DNA of 64,000 nt, from contig JAPZTW010000004.1 of assembly GCA_027533105.1 (NCBI GenBank), forward strand, positions 253,001 through 317,000, written 5' to 3'. A program made the position numbers and the translations under genes. The DNA comes from Sphingomonadaceae bacterium. GTDB lineage: Bacteria; Pseudomonadota; Alphaproteobacteria; Sphingomonadales; Sphingomonadaceae. Positions within the stretch are counted from its first letter, which is position 1. Each line of letters begins with the position of its first letter. The notes beneath the pieces are model-generated. The model saw nothing but the letters and a program-made list of their open reading frames with translations, had not been told where the DNA came from and did not search any database. Shown one piece after another: positions 36,509 through 46,149 of this stretch.

Positions 36509-37716
36509 AGGGAAACTCCGGAAGTAAGGCGATGCAGGACCAGCGCGGACAATTGCGCGCGCTCGGCCAGGCTGGGGACGATCAGGAACTCGTCCGGCGA
36601 ATGGATCGAACCGCCGCGTACGCCCATGGTATCGACCACGGGCACCCCGCAGGCAGCGATATTGTTGCCATCGCAGACCCCACCGGAGCTTTGCCAGCGG
36701 ATCGGCTGGCCCAGCGCAGCGCCGCAATCCCGGACCAGTTCGAACAGGCGCTCGGCTGGCGGGGTGAGCGGCTTGGGCGGACGGCTGATCCCGCCGTGGC
36801 GGTGGATCGAAACATCATGTTCTACTGCAACAGTGTCGATCAAATGCTTGATCTGTAATTCAAACCATTCCCCAAGCTCGGTTTCCATCGGGCGGATGTT
36901 GAAGCGCAGAACGGCATGATCGGGCACCACATTGTTGGCGCTGCCACCCTCGATCTTGGCCGGATTGATCGACAGGCCGGGCCGCTCCAGCGCCTTCAGC
37001 CCCAGCGCCAGGGCGGCGGCGGCAACAATCGCGTTGCGCCCGTCCTGCGGGTTGCGCCCCGCATGGGCCGACTTGCCGGTGACGATAAGACTGTAGTTTC
37101 CGCTCCCGCCGCGCGCCCCGGCCAGGGTGCCATCGGGCAGGGCGGCGGGTTCATAGGTCAGCGCCGCGAGCTTGCCCGTGGCCAGGTCCGCGATCAGCGG
37201 CGCCGAGGCCAGGCTGCCGGTTTCCTCGTCGGAATTGAGCAGCACATCATAGCCCACGCCCGAGGCGGCGGCGCTGCCTTCGAAGGCTTTCAGCGCGGCC
37301 AGGATCACCGCGATGCCGCCCTTCATGTCGGCCACGCCGGGGCCGTTCAGCGTCTCCTCGTCCAGCCAGCGAGTAGCCTGGAAGGCATGATCGGCCGGGA
37401 AGACGGTATCCATGTGACCCGTCAACAGCAGGCGGCGGTTGGCGCCGGGGCGGACCCGCAGGACAAGATGCTTGCCATGGGCCACGTCAATCTCGCGCCC
37501 ATCGGCGGCGACGGCCTTGACCGGGGCGGGATCGACCAGTGTGATCTCGCCGGGCAGATCGGCAAAGGCATCGGCCAGCAGCGCGACATATTGCGCCAGC
37601 CCGCCAAGGTTGCCCGTGCCGGTGTTGATCGCGCTCCAGGCCAGGACCTGGTCCAGCATCGGCGCGGCATCGACGCTGGCGACCAGCGCGGCTTCGGCGG
37701 GCGTAAGTTGTTGCAT
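36505..37716 (-). CDS. M20-family zinc hydrolase linked to arginine catabolism
   Basis: This is a probable zinc-dependent amidohydrolase of 403 residues, of the CPG2/ArgE class. Metal ligands are visible at GHMDTVFP, GPGVADMKGG, NSDEETGS (with the catalytic Glu pair) and near the C-terminus in GSIHSPDEF. A dimerisation insert sits around GSGNYSLIVTGKSAHAGRNP. It is coupled to astA and astB. In the textbook AST pathway the last step, cleavage of N-succinylglutamate, is done by AstE (M14 family); an M20 enzyme could take that role here, but this is inference. It could instead be a general glutamate carboxypeptidase. Confidence 0.85.
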   Translation of the reverse strand: MQQLTPAEAALVASVDAAPMLDQVLAWSAINTGTGNLGGLAQYVALLADAFADLPGEITLVDPAPVKAVAADGREIDVAHGKHLVLRVRPGANRRLLLTGHMDTVFPADHAFQATRWLDEETLNGPGVADMKGGIAVILAALKAFEGSAAASGVGYDVLLNSDEETGSLASAPLIADLATGKLAALTYEPAALPDGTLAGARGGSGNYSLIVTGKSAHAGRNPQDGRNAIVAAAALALGLKALERPGLSINPAKIEGGSANNVVPDHAVLRFNIRPMETELGEWFELQIKHLIDTVAVEHDVSIHRHGGISRPPKPLTPPAERLFELVRDCGAALGQPIRWQSSGGVCDGNNIAACGVPVVDTMGVRGGSIHSPDEFLIVPSLAERAQLSALVLHRLTSGVSL

Positions 37717-37898
37717 GTGTTACCACCTCTAGCCGAGGCGGCTGGGGCTTCCAACCCCCGGCAGATCGCCGTCCACGCCAGACCCGTTGCCTTCCCTTCG
37801 CAACTGCGGCATAGGCGCGTGACTTCCTCCCCGGGATCGTTGATGAACCTATCGGCAGCGCGCCCATGCGCTGCGCGATTCCATGCGTGCGAGGAAAG

Positions 37899-39959
37899 AT
37901 GAGCGACAGGGTTGAACGGTCCGGGCTGAAGGTTGACGCGGCGCTGGCCGCCTTCATCGAAAACGAGGTGGTTGCCCCGCTGGGCCGCGATGTGGCGCAG
38001 TTCTGGGCCGGTTTCGCTGCGCTGGTGGAACGCTTCGTGCCGGTCAACCGCGCCCTGCTGGCCAAGCGCGATGACCTGCAGGCGCAGATTGATGCCTGGC
38101 ACATGGCCCGCGCCGGTCAGCCGATCGATGCGGCCGAATACCAGGCTTTCCTGCGCGAGATCGGCTACCTGGTGCCTGAACCCGCCCCGTTCCAGGTCGG
38201 CACGCAGAATGTCGACCCCGAGATCGCGACGATGGCCGGGCCGCAGCTGGTGGTGCCGGTGCTCAACGCCCGGTTCCTGCTCAATGCCGCCAATGCCCGC
38301 TGGGGCAGCCTCTATGACGCCTATTACGGCACCGACGCGCTCGATGCCCCGCCGGCCCGCCCGGGCGGCTATGACGAGGACCGCGGTGCAGCCGTGATCG
38401 CGGCGGCGCGCAAGTTCCTGAACAGCGCGATCCCAGGCTGGGAAGCGGCGCTGGCGGGCGAGGCCTGCGAACACCTCGTGGCCAGCAAGCCCGGCGGCTA
38501 CCTGTTCCGCAACAATGGCCTGCACATCGAAGTGGTGGTCGATCCGGCGCACCCGGTCGGCAAGACCGATCCGCTCGGCATTGCCGACGTGATCCTGGAA
38601 TCGGCGCTGACCACGATCTGCGACCTCGAGGATTCGGTCGCCGCGGTCGATGGCGAGGACAAGCTCAATGCCTATCGCAACTGGCTAGGCGTGATCCGGG
38701 GCGACCTCGCCGAAACCTTCGAGAAGGGCGGGCGGACGATGACCCGCACGCTCAATGGTGACCGGGTCTGGGGCGATCTGACCCTGCCGGGACGCAGCCT
38801 GCTGTTCGTCCGCAATGTCGGCCACCTGATGACCAATCCGGCAATCCTGCTCGCCGATGGCAGCGAGATCCCCGAAGGGATCATGGATGCGGTGGTGACC
38901 AGCGCGATTGGTGCCCATGATGTGCTGGGCAAGTGCCGGTTTGGTAACAGCCGTCATGGCTCGATCTACATCGTCAAGCCCAAGCAGCATGGGCCTGAGG
39001 AATGTGCTTTCACGAATGACCTGTTCGATGCGGTGGAAGACCTGCTCGGCCTGCCGCGCCACACCGTGAAGGTGGGCGTGATGGATGAGGAACGGCGCAC
39101 TTCGGCTAACCTCGCCGCCTGCATCCATGCGGTGAAGGACCGGATTGTCTTCATCAACACCGGCTTCCTCGATCGCACCGGGGATGAAATCCACACCTCG
39201 ATGCGGGCCGGGGCGATGATCCGCAAGGCCGACATGAAGGCCTCTTCCTGGATCGCCGCTTATGAGGCGCGCAACGTCCAGATCGGCCTGTCCTGCGGGC
39301 TTTCGGGCAAGGCGCAGATCGGCAAGGGCATGTGGGCCGCGCCCGATCTGATGGGCGAGATGATGGTCCAGAAGATCGGCCACCCCAGGTCTGGCGCCAA
39401 CACCGCCTGGGTGCCATCGCCCACCGCCGCGACGCTTCACGCGATGCATTACCATGCGGTCGATGTCTTTGCCGTGCAGCGCGAACTGGCAGACAAGCCC
39501 ACGCCGGGCCTCGAACCGCTGCTGACCGTGCCGCTCGCCGCCGGGACCAACTGGTCGGACGAGGAAGTCCGCGCCGAGCTCGATAACAACGCGCAAGGCC
39601 TGCTCGGCTATGTCGTGCGCTGGATCGACCAGGGCGTCGGCTGCTCCAAGGTGCCGGACATCAACGATATCGGCCTGATGGAAGACCGCGCGACGCTGCG
39701 CATTTCATCGCAGCACATGGCGAACTGGCTGCTCCACGGCGTCTGCACCAAGGAGCAGATCCTGGACTCGCTTCGGCGCATGGCCGCCAAGGTCGATGCC
39801 CAGAACGCGGGCGATCCGCTGTATGAGCCGCTGGTCGGCAACGAGGAGGCCCCGGCCTTCCGCGCGGCGCTGGACCTGGTGTTCAAGGGTGTCGAGCAGC
39901 CGAGCGGCTATACCGAGCCGCTGCTGCACCAGTGGCGGCGGGTGAAGAAGGGCGGCTGA
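37899..39959 (+). CDS. glcB: Malate synthase G
   Basis: This enzyme condenses glyoxylate with acetyl-CoA to malate in the glyoxylate bypass. The 686-residue G isoform has the TIM barrel and the catalytic region [19 protein letters not shown], the motif [14 protein letters not shown], the family peptide [11 protein letters not shown] and [16 protein letters not shown], and [15 protein letters not shown] with [14 protein letters not shown]. Length is typical (about 720 in E. coli). A GAGGAAAG ribosome site precedes ATG 37899. The partner isocitrate lyase is not in this window. It is a single gene, divergent from the AST genes. Confidence 0.95.
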   Translation: MSDRVERSGLKVDAALAAFIENEVVAPLGRDVAQFWAGFAALVERFVPVNRALLAKRDDLQAQIDAWHMARAGQPIDAAEYQAFLREIGYLVPEPAPFQVGTQNVDPEIATMAGPQLVVPVLNARFLLNAANARWGSLYDAYYGTDALDAPPARPGGYDEDRGAAVIAAARKFLNSAIPGWEAALAGEACEHLVASKPGGYLFRNNGLHIEVVVDPAHPVGKTDPLGIADVILESALTTICDLEDSVAAVDGEDKLNAYRNWLGVIRGDLAETFEKGGRTMTRTLNGDRVWGDLTLPGRSLLFVRNVGHLMTNPAILLADGSEIPEGIMDAVVTSAIGAHDVLGKCRFGNSRHGSIYIVKPKQHGPEECAFTNDLFDAVEDLLGLPRHTVKVGVMDEERRTSANLAACIHAVKDRIVFINTGFLDRTGDEIHTSMRAGAMIRKADMKASSWIAAYEARNVQIGLSCGLSGKAQIGKGMWAAPDLMGEMMVQKIGHPRSGANTAWVPSPTAATLHAMHYHAVDVFAVQRELADKPTPGLEPLLTVPLAAGTNWSDEEVRAELDNNAQGLLGYVVRWIDQGVGCSKVPDINDIGLMEDRATLRISSQHMANWLLHGVCTKEQILDSLRRMAAKVDAQNAGDPLYEPLVGNEEAPAFRAALDLVFKGVEQPSGYTEPLLHQWRRVKKGG

Positions 39960-40042
39960 ACCGGAGTACCGGTCCGCTGACCGATCTGGCGGCGGACCGA
40001 CCTTCGGGATAAGCAGGCGCTCCAGCGGATTGGAGGGCCAGG

Positions 40043-40465
40043 ATGGATCGCAAGCGACTGAGGTTGCTGTTCAACGAGGCGATGGCGCGGGCCCGGGCGG
40101 CGGAACGGCAAGGAGACTTTGCGCTGGCTTTCGCAGAGCTGGAGCGGGCGCACATCCTCGGGCAGCGCTGGCTGATCCGGCACCTGCGGTCGCACTGGGG
40201 CATGTTGCGGATCGCGCGCAAGACGGGCGATAGGCGTGAAGCCATGGGACAAGTAACCCGCCTGATCGGTTCGCCGTTCTTCTGGCTGGTTGGCTGGCTG
40301 CCCAAGGGCAATCCCGGCGGTGCCAATATCAGCCCGGTCAAGCCGGTGCCGCTCAAGGGTGATTTGGCGATCGAGCTGGCCGGTTACAGCGTCTGGCGCG
40401 ATGTGGCGATGCGGTTCGCCATCGCCGCCGTGGCCCTTGGCGGCCTATGGTTACTAGGTCGCTGA
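40043..40465 (+). CDS. DUF3703 domain protein
   Basis: The 140-residue protein has the N-terminal DUF3703 motif: [20 protein letters not shown], then [20 protein letters not shown], then [21 protein letters not shown]. The middle has [20 protein letters not shown] with an amphipathic stretch, and the C-terminus is a transmembrane helix ([17 protein letters not shown]). It is probably a small membrane-associated protein of unknown function. Its last 12 bases overlap the 3' end of rsmA on the opposite strand. Confidence 0.7.
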   Translation: MDRKRLRLLFNEAMARARAAERQGDFALAFAELERAHILGQRWLIRHLRSHWGMLRIARKTGDRREAMGQVTRLIGSPFFWLVGWLPKGNPGGANISPVKPVPLKGDLAIELAGYSVWRDVAMRFAIAAVALGGLWLLGR

Positions 40466-41272
40466 CAGCGACCGGGCGATTGCCACGAATTCCGCCACGC
40501 TCAGCGTTTCGGCGCGGCGGGCCGGGTCAATGCCGAGCGCCTCCAGCGCAGCGAGCGCGCCGGGCAGGCCCTTGAGGCTCTGGCGCAGCATCTTGCGGCG
40601 CTGGCCGAAGGCGGCTTCGGTCAGGCGTTCGAGCATGCGGGCAGAGACACCCTCGGGCATGTCGGCCGGGGTCACGTGGACGATTGCGCTCATCACCTTG
40701 GGCGGCGGGGTGAAGGCGCTGCGGTGGACCTTCATCGCGATCTTCGGGCTTGAGCGCCACTGGGCCAGCACGGCCAGACGGCCATAGGCATCGCTGCCAG
40801 CCTCGGCGACGATCCGCTGCGCGACTTCCAGCTGGAACATCAGCGTCAGGCTGGCCCATTGCGGGGGCCATGCCTCGCCGCCCAGCCAGCCGGTGAACAG
40901 CGCCGTGCCGACATTGTAGGGCAGGTTGGCAACCACATGGAACGGGCCTTCGATGCCGTGATCGACCTTGGTGGCATCGCCCTCGATCACCGTGAGTTGG
41001 CCCGGAAAGGCCTCAGAAAGCTCGGCCAGCGCCGGCAGGCAGCGTCGGTCCATCTCGATCGCGGTGACCTGGGCTCCGGCGCGCAGCAGCGCGCGGGTCA
41101 AGCCGCCGGGGCCGGGGCCGACTTCCAGCACCTGCTGCCCCTTGAGCTTGCCGGGGATGGCGGCGATCCGGTCCAGCAATTGCTCGTCGAACAGGAAGTT
41201 CTGACCCAGCGCCTTGGACGCGAACAGGCCGTGGCGATTGATGACATCGCGCAAGGGCGGCAGGTCAGCCAA
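40454..41272 (-). CDS. rsmA: 16S rRNA dimethyladenosine transferase (KsgA)
   Basis: This SAM-dependent enzyme dimethylates two adjacent adenines near the 3' end of 16S rRNA in ribosome assembly. The 272-residue protein starts [30 protein letters not shown] motif [17 protein letters not shown] and catalytic motif [16 protein letters not shown]. The start is a TTG at 41272 that overlaps the last 8 bases of pdxA (CTTGGCTGA); upstream in-frame ATGs lie inside pdxA. It is the last gene of lptD-surA-pdxA-rsmA. Confidence 0.95.
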   Translation of the reverse strand: MADLPPLRDVINRHGLFASKALGQNFLFDEQLLDRIAAIPGKLKGQQVLEVGPGPGGLTRALLRAGAQVTAIEMDRRCLPALAELSEAFPGQLTVIEGDATKVDHGIEGPFHVVANLPYNVGTALFTGWLGGEAWPPQWASLTLMFQLEVAQRIVAEAGSDAYGRLAVLAQWRSSPKIAMKVHRSAFTPPPKVMSAIVHVTPADMPEGVSARMLERLTEAAFGQRRKMLRQSLKGLPGALAALEALGIDPARRAETLSVAEFVAIARSLSAT

Positions 41273-42278
41273 GGTCGATCCCCGCCCGCCGCGCGGCGAT
41301 TTCGCCCGCCATGCGGATCGCGGCGATGGTGGCACCGGGATCAGCCAGTGCCTTGCCAGCGATGCCGAAAGCCGTGCCGTGATCGGGGCTGGTGCGGACA
41401 ATCGGCAGGCCCAGCGTGACGTTGACGCCTTCGTCGAAATCGAGCGCCTTCAGCGGGACCAGCGCCTGGTCGTGGTACATGCACAGCGCTGCATCGTAAG
41501 TGGCCCGCGCGCGCGGGGTGAACAGTGCGTCGGCCGGGTGCGGGCCGCTGGCGTCGATCCCTTCGGCCCGCAAGATCGCAATCGCCGGGGCGATTATGGC
41601 TGCGTCCTCGTGCCCCATCCGCCCGTTCTCGCCAGCATGAGGATTGAGCGCAGCAATCGCCAGGCGAGGGGCGGCAAGGCCGAAGTCCTGCGCCAGCGCG
41701 CGGGCGACGATCCGGGCCTTGGCCACGATCAGGTCACGCGTGATGAGGCCAGGCACGGCGTAGAGCGCGACGTGGACGGTCAGCGGCACGGTCCGCAGGG
41801 ACGGCCCGGCCAGCATCATCACGGCATCTTCGGCGGCTACGCCGCAAGCCGCGGCGACGAATTCGGTCTGGCCGGGATGATCGAACCCGACCTCGGCCAG
41901 CAGGGCCTTGGCAATCGGGGCCGTCACCAGCCCGGAGCAGTCGCCCGCGCGGGTCAGCTCGGTGGCCTCGCTCAGCGAGGCCAGCGCCAGTTCGGCTCCG
42001 GCCCGGTCGGGCGCGCCGGGGGTGTAATCGCCATCGGCGCCGGCCAGCACCGGCAGCACCAGGCCGAACAGGTCGAGCGCCTCGGCCGGGTGGAACACTT
42101 CGCGGACCGGCACTGACAGCCCGCGCGCCTCGGCCGCGGCCGCGAGCACAGAGGCGCCGCCCGCAACGACAAAGGGGGGGAGCAGTTCGGCTTCGCGTGC
42201 GGCCCAGGCCGCAGCGATCAGTTCGGGGCCGACGCCCGCCGGATCGCCCAGCGACACGACGAGCGGCAGTTCGGTCAT
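41265..42278 (-). CDS. pdxA: 4-hydroxythreonine-4-phosphate dehydrogenase
   Basis: This enzyme oxidises 4-phospho-hydroxythreonine in the DXP-dependent pyridoxal 5'-phosphate pathway. The 337-residue protein has [20 protein letters not shown] at the N-terminus and the metal-binding histidines in [15 protein letters not shown] and [12 protein letters not shown], with [18 protein letters not shown] between. All are typical of PdxA. It lies 8 bases after the surA stop and overlaps rsmA; the cluster is conserved across proteobacteria. Confidence 0.94.
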   Translation of the reverse strand: MTELPLVVSLGDPAGVGPELIAAAWAAREAELLPPFVVAGGASVLAAAAEARGLSVPVREVFHPAEALDLFGLVLPVLAGADGDYTPGAPDRAGAELALASLSEATELTRAGDCSGLVTAPIAKALLAEVGFDHPGQTEFVAAACGVAAEDAVMMLAGPSLRTVPLTVHVALYAVPGLITRDLIVAKARIVARALAQDFGLAAPRLAIAALNPHAGENGRMGHEDAAIIAPAIAILRAEGIDASGPHPADALFTPRARATYDAALCMYHDQALVPLKALDFDEGVNVTLGLPIVRTSPDHGTAFGIAGKALADPGATIAAIRMAGEIAARRAGIDLG

Positions 42279-42286
42279 GGCCGCGA

Positions 42287-43624
42287 TCAGTCGTAATCGA
42301 TCACGGCGTCGCGCCGCAGATCCCGCAGATAGGCCTGGGCGCGCTTGTTGACGCGCTCATCCTCGATCTGGCCCTGGATCTGTTCGAAGTTCGGCGCCGA
42401 GGCATCCTTGGGATCGTCGCGGCCGCACAGCATCAGCACGCGCACGCCATCCTGGATCGAACCGAACGGCGGGGTCACTTCGCCCAGCGTCATCGACAGC
42501 ACCAGGTTCTGGAGCGGCCCGGGCAGGTCGCGCGCCTTGATCTGGTCATTGTTGACCACCTCGGCGCCCTGCGCGGCGGCGATTTCATCGGCTGCGCCGC
42601 AACCGCGCGCGCCGCTCATCGCTTCGGCGAAGGTCTTGGCGCGGGCATTGGCCTGGGCCTCGGTCGTGCCGGGGGCGAAGGCGATCGAGATCTGCTTGAG
42701 GCTGAGCAGGGCATCGCGCGGATCGGCGGTCAGCACCTGGCGCTTGTCGATCAGCGCGACGATGGAGAACCCGCCGCGGATCTCGATCGGACCGGCGAGC
42801 TGGCCAGTCTGCAGGCCCTGGATCGCCGCGCCCAGTTCGGTCGGCAGCTGGCCCAGCCGGACCCAGCCGAGATCGCCGCCAACCGATGCGGTCGAGGCTT
42901 CCGAGAACTGGCGGGCATAGCCGACAAAGCTGCCGCCCTGGCGCAGCTGTTCGACGATGCGGGTGGCGTTCTGCAGCACCGCCTCGCGGTTTTCGGCCGT
43001 GGCGGAAAGGAAGATTTCGCCCACGCGATACTCTTCGGTGCCCTTGGCTTCCTGCATGCGCTTCAGCACTTCGCGCACTTCCTCGTCGGAAACGTTGACG
43101 AAGGGCTGGACATTGCGGCGCAGCAGCCGCTGCCACGACAGTTCACCCCGGATCTGCCGCTTGAGCGAGGCCGGCGAGGAACCGATCCGCGCCAGATAGG
43201 CGTCCATCGCCTTAGGATCCTGGCCGAAGTTCTGCGAGGCGATGCGGGCGTAGGTCTGTTCGACCTCTTCGGGTTCAACCTCGACCTTCTGGGCGGCGGC
43301 TTCCTGGATCTGGAGCGTTTCGTCCATCAGGTTGCGCAGCACCTGCAGCTTCAGGCGCTTGAGTTCCTCTTCCTCGATCTTGCCGCCGCTGGCCGCCACG
43401 ATCAGGGCCACGCGCTGGTCGATGTCGGTGCCGGTGATGATCTCGCCATTGATCACCACGGTGGCCTTGCGGTTGTTGGGATCGTTCTTGCCGAAGAAGT
43501 TCGGGTTGTCCGGCAGGACCAGCCCGCCCGAGCCGCCTGCGATATCCTGCGCGATGGCCCCGCCAGCCAGGGCGAGTACCCCGGCGGCCAGAGCGATGCG
43601 GAACGGACGGCGCGAAATGGACAT
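42287..43624 (-). CDS. surA: SurA-like periplasmic peptidyl-prolyl isomerase/chaperone
   Basis: This exported folding factor for outer-membrane proteins has a signal peptide in RPFRIALAAGVLALAGGAIAQ, a SurA_N region (VVINGEIITGTDIDQRVALI, RLKLQVLRNLMDETLQIQEA) and one parvulin domain at about 215-310 (YRVGEIFLSATAENREAVLQ, EQLRQGGSFVGYARQFSEAS, GGDLGWVRLGQLP). A second, degenerate parvulin-like part follows near the C-terminus (TPPFGSIQDGVRVLMLCG). The 445-residue model starts at ATG 43624; an ATG at 43651 would add nine residues. It sits between lptD and pdxA. Confidence 0.92.
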   Translation of the reverse strand: MSISRRPFRIALAAGVLALAGGAIAQDIAGGSGGLVLPDNPNFFGKNDPNNRKATVVINGEIITGTDIDQRVALIVAASGGKIEEEELKRLKLQVLRNLMDETLQIQEAAAQKVEVEPEEVEQTYARIASQNFGQDPKAMDAYLARIGSSPASLKRQIRGELSWQRLLRRNVQPFVNVSDEEVREVLKRMQEAKGTEEYRVGEIFLSATAENREAVLQNATRIVEQLRQGGSFVGYARQFSEASTASVGGDLGWVRLGQLPTELGAAIQGLQTGQLAGPIEIRGGFSIVALIDKRQVLTADPRDALLSLKQISIAFAPGTTEAQANARAKTFAEAMSGARGCGAADEIAAAQGAEVVNNDQIKARDLPGPLQNLVLSMTLGEVTPPFGSIQDGVRVLMLCGRDDPKDASAPNFEQIQGQIEDERVNKRAQAYLRDLRRDAVIDYD

Positions 43625-43777
43625 GCGTGTCACCGTGTCTTCAATCCCCATAGCGGCGCGGACCTGTTCTGCGCCGAACTTGCCGGCGCATGTGCCGCCG
43701 GCTGGCTTAACCCAAGCTGATCGGGCCTCTACCGCCGCGGCGGATAGCGCGTTTGCCGTCAGCCCGCAAATCCCCGA

Positions 43778-46045
43778 TCAGCGGAATCCCAGGTTACGCA
43801 CGGCAATGCTGACCTGGAAGGTATTGCCGCGCCGCGCATCGCCCGTTGCCACGAAATCGCGCCGCCAGGTGAAGGCCAGTTCAAGGCAGTCATCCGCATA
43901 GGCCACGCCAAGCCGCGTGCGCAGCGCCTGGAAGCCATCGTCGGTCGAAGCCGGATCCTCGTTCTTGCCGGTCAGGTTGAACACACCCGAGCCGAACAGC
44001 GACCAGTAGCGGGCAAAGGCCACGCGGCCGGCGACGCGCAGTTCCTCGCGGTCCTTGAGGTCTTCCACCGTCGCGATATTGCGGTTGAGCCGCAGATAGC
44101 CGACCTCGGCATAGGTCCGCTCGTTGCCGATAGTCGCATCGATCTCGTTGCGGCGGACGGCGAAGTTGTCCTTGTCGAGCCGGAAGCGGTGCGTGAGCTT
44201 GACGAAATCCTTGTAGCGGATCTCGGTCCGGCCGACGATGTCGGACAGGCGGCTCGACAGCCCGGTGCCGTCGGGCAGCAGGGTCGGCCGGTTGGTCAAG
44301 CGATAGGACTGGCCGATCGTCGTCGCCACGCGCCAGCCGGGCCGTTCCCACTGCCAGTCGAACCCATAGGTAAAGCGCACCCCGTCTTCGACCCGGTCGT
44401 AGCCGGGGAAGCGGTTGAGCGCGAACAGGTTCGAATCCTCAAGGTCGATCGCGCGGGCATCCTCGTTCGGGATGGCGAGGTTGCGCAGCGTGGGGCTGGC
44501 GACGATCTGGAAGCGCGGGGTCAGCACTTGATTGCCGCCCAGGAAGCCACCGATCAGCGGCCATTTCACATCGACCGCGGCCATGCCGATGGCGCGGTGC
44601 TGCCAGCCGGGGTTGCCGCGATAGATCGCCGTCGCGGTCAGGCCGTTCTCGTCCGAATTGTAGACATCGCCGCGGGCGAGGGCGGTCAGCGTGATCTCCT
44701 GGCCCATGCTGGTGATCCGCCGCAGGTCCCACCGCGCGCTGGCAAAGGCGCGCTGGGTGTCCTGCCCGCTGGTGCGGGAGATCGCCAGGCTGTTGACCTG
44801 CAGTTCGACCTTGCCGCCCAGCACCGGGTCGCTCAGCCGGCGGCGATAGTCGATCACCGGGAGGGCGATCGGCACCTGCCCCTGGGCATCGGCCACCCGC
44901 AGCGTCTGGGTGGCCCAGCCCGAGATCGAGAGATAGGAATTCTCGTCGATCCGCTCGGCCTCGATCACGCTGCGCAACCGGTCGTCGCGGCTGATGTCAT
45001 AGCGGCGCAGGAATGTGCGGTCGGAGGCCAGGCGGCCCGAAACGGTCAGGCTCCAGTGCGGATCGAACTGCAGCTTGCCATTGGCGCCCAGGTAGCCGCG
45101 GAAATCGTTCTGGGTGCCGCCGCCGCCAACGCCGATCGGGATACGCGAACCGCGCGTGGCATAACCGGTAACCTGGAAGGCGCCCTTGGTGGTCAGCTGC
45201 CGGTACTGGGCCGAGACCATCGGCAGGGCGTCGGTATAGACATAGCCGGTGACGGCCAGGTCGCGGTTATCGCCCAGCCGCTTGTAATAGGTCTGGGAGA
45301 ACTCCACCCCGTTCGAGGCCGAAAGGCGCACGTCCGGGATCAGCAGGCCAGAGATTGGCCGCCCGTCGCTCGCCAGCATCAGCCCCGGCAGTGGCAGCAG
45401 CCGCGCGCCGAACAGTTCCAGCCGCGCGCCCTTGAAGCGGATCAGCTTCTTGGCATCGTCATAGATCACCCGCTCGGCAGTGATCCGCCAGCTGGGCCGC
45501 ACCGGGCAGCCTTCGCTATCTTCCACCGCGCAGGCCGAATAGACCGCGTTGGACAGCACCACCGTGCCATCTGGCGCGCGCTGGCCGCTGGCGGCAGCCA
45601 GCCGCCCGCCTTCGCGCAAGGCCAGCAGCATGTTTTCCATCGCCCCGGCGCGCAGGTCGTCATCGAGGGTCAGCTTGTCGCTGAACAGCTGGTTGCCATC
45701 GTTATCGACGAATCGGATGCTGCCGCTGGCCTCGACCTCGCCGGTCTTGCGATTCCAGACCAGCTTGTCGGCCCGCACGGACTGGCCGTTGCGGCGCATC
45801 ACCACATTGCCGAAAGCGGTCACGCTGTCGCTGGCATCGTCATAGCTGACGCCGTCGGCCTCGAAGGCAATCGGCGCCCCGCTTTGCTCATCGCCCTGCT
45901 CGTCGGCTGGCGGCGCGGGCGGATTCGCCTCCTGCGCGTAAACGGCAGGCGCGCTCAGCGTCAGGGCAGCCGCAAGGGCGCTGGATTTCCAGCGCAGCGA
46001 CGCGGAATTCGGGCAGGGCAGGCGCAACCGCGCGGAACGAGGCAT
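43778..46045 (-). CDS. lptD: LPS-assembly protein LptD
   Basis: This outer-membrane barrel inserts lipopolysaccharide at the cell surface, together with the LptE lipoprotein. The 755-residue protein has a signal peptide ending SAPAVYAQEAN, an OstA/LptA-like beta-jellyroll at about 50-200 (ADGVSYDDASDSVTAFGNVV, SGSIRFVDNDGNQLF), and a long beta-barrel (about 230-755) with strand-like repeats. Two Cys (ACAVEDSEGCPV) are visible near the jellyroll-barrel border. It heads the lptD-surA-pdxA-rsmA cluster. The C-terminus ends in SIAVRNLGFR. Confidence 0.93.
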   Translation of the reverse strand: MPRSARLRLPCPNSASLRWKSSALAAALTLSAPAVYAQEANPPAPPADEQGDEQSGAPIAFEADGVSYDDASDSVTAFGNVVMRRNGQSVRADKLVWNRKTGEVEASGSIRFVDNDGNQLFSDKLTLDDDLRAGAMENMLLALREGGRLAAASGQRAPDGTVVLSNAVYSACAVEDSEGCPVRPSWRITAERVIYDDAKKLIRFKGARLELFGARLLPLPGLMLASDGRPISGLLIPDVRLSASNGVEFSQTYYKRLGDNRDLAVTGYVYTDALPMVSAQYRQLTTKGAFQVTGYATRGSRIPIGVGGGGTQNDFRGYLGANGKLQFDPHWSLTVSGRLASDRTFLRRYDISRDDRLRSVIEAERIDENSYLSISGWATQTLRVADAQGQVPIALPVIDYRRRLSDPVLGGKVELQVNSLAISRTSGQDTQRAFASARWDLRRITSMGQEITLTALARGDVYNSDENGLTATAIYRGNPGWQHRAIGMAAVDVKWPLIGGFLGGNQVLTPRFQIVASPTLRNLAIPNEDARAIDLEDSNLFALNRFPGYDRVEDGVRFTYGFDWQWERPGWRVATTIGQSYRLTNRPTLLPDGTGLSSRLSDIVGRTEIRYKDFVKLTHRFRLDKDNFAVRRNEIDATIGNERTYAEVGYLRLNRNIATVEDLKDREELRVAGRVAFARYWSLFGSGVFNLTGKNEDPASTDDGFQALRTRLGVAYADDCLELAFTWRRDFVATGDARRGNTFQVSIAVRNLGFR

Positions 46046-46149
46046 GGGTTGCCTATCGCACCGCCCGCGCCTAACTGCAATCCACGCTAACCAACAGCGG
46101 ACCGGGGCAGACCATCGCCCTGCCGCAAGACCAGATTTCCGGAGCCTTC

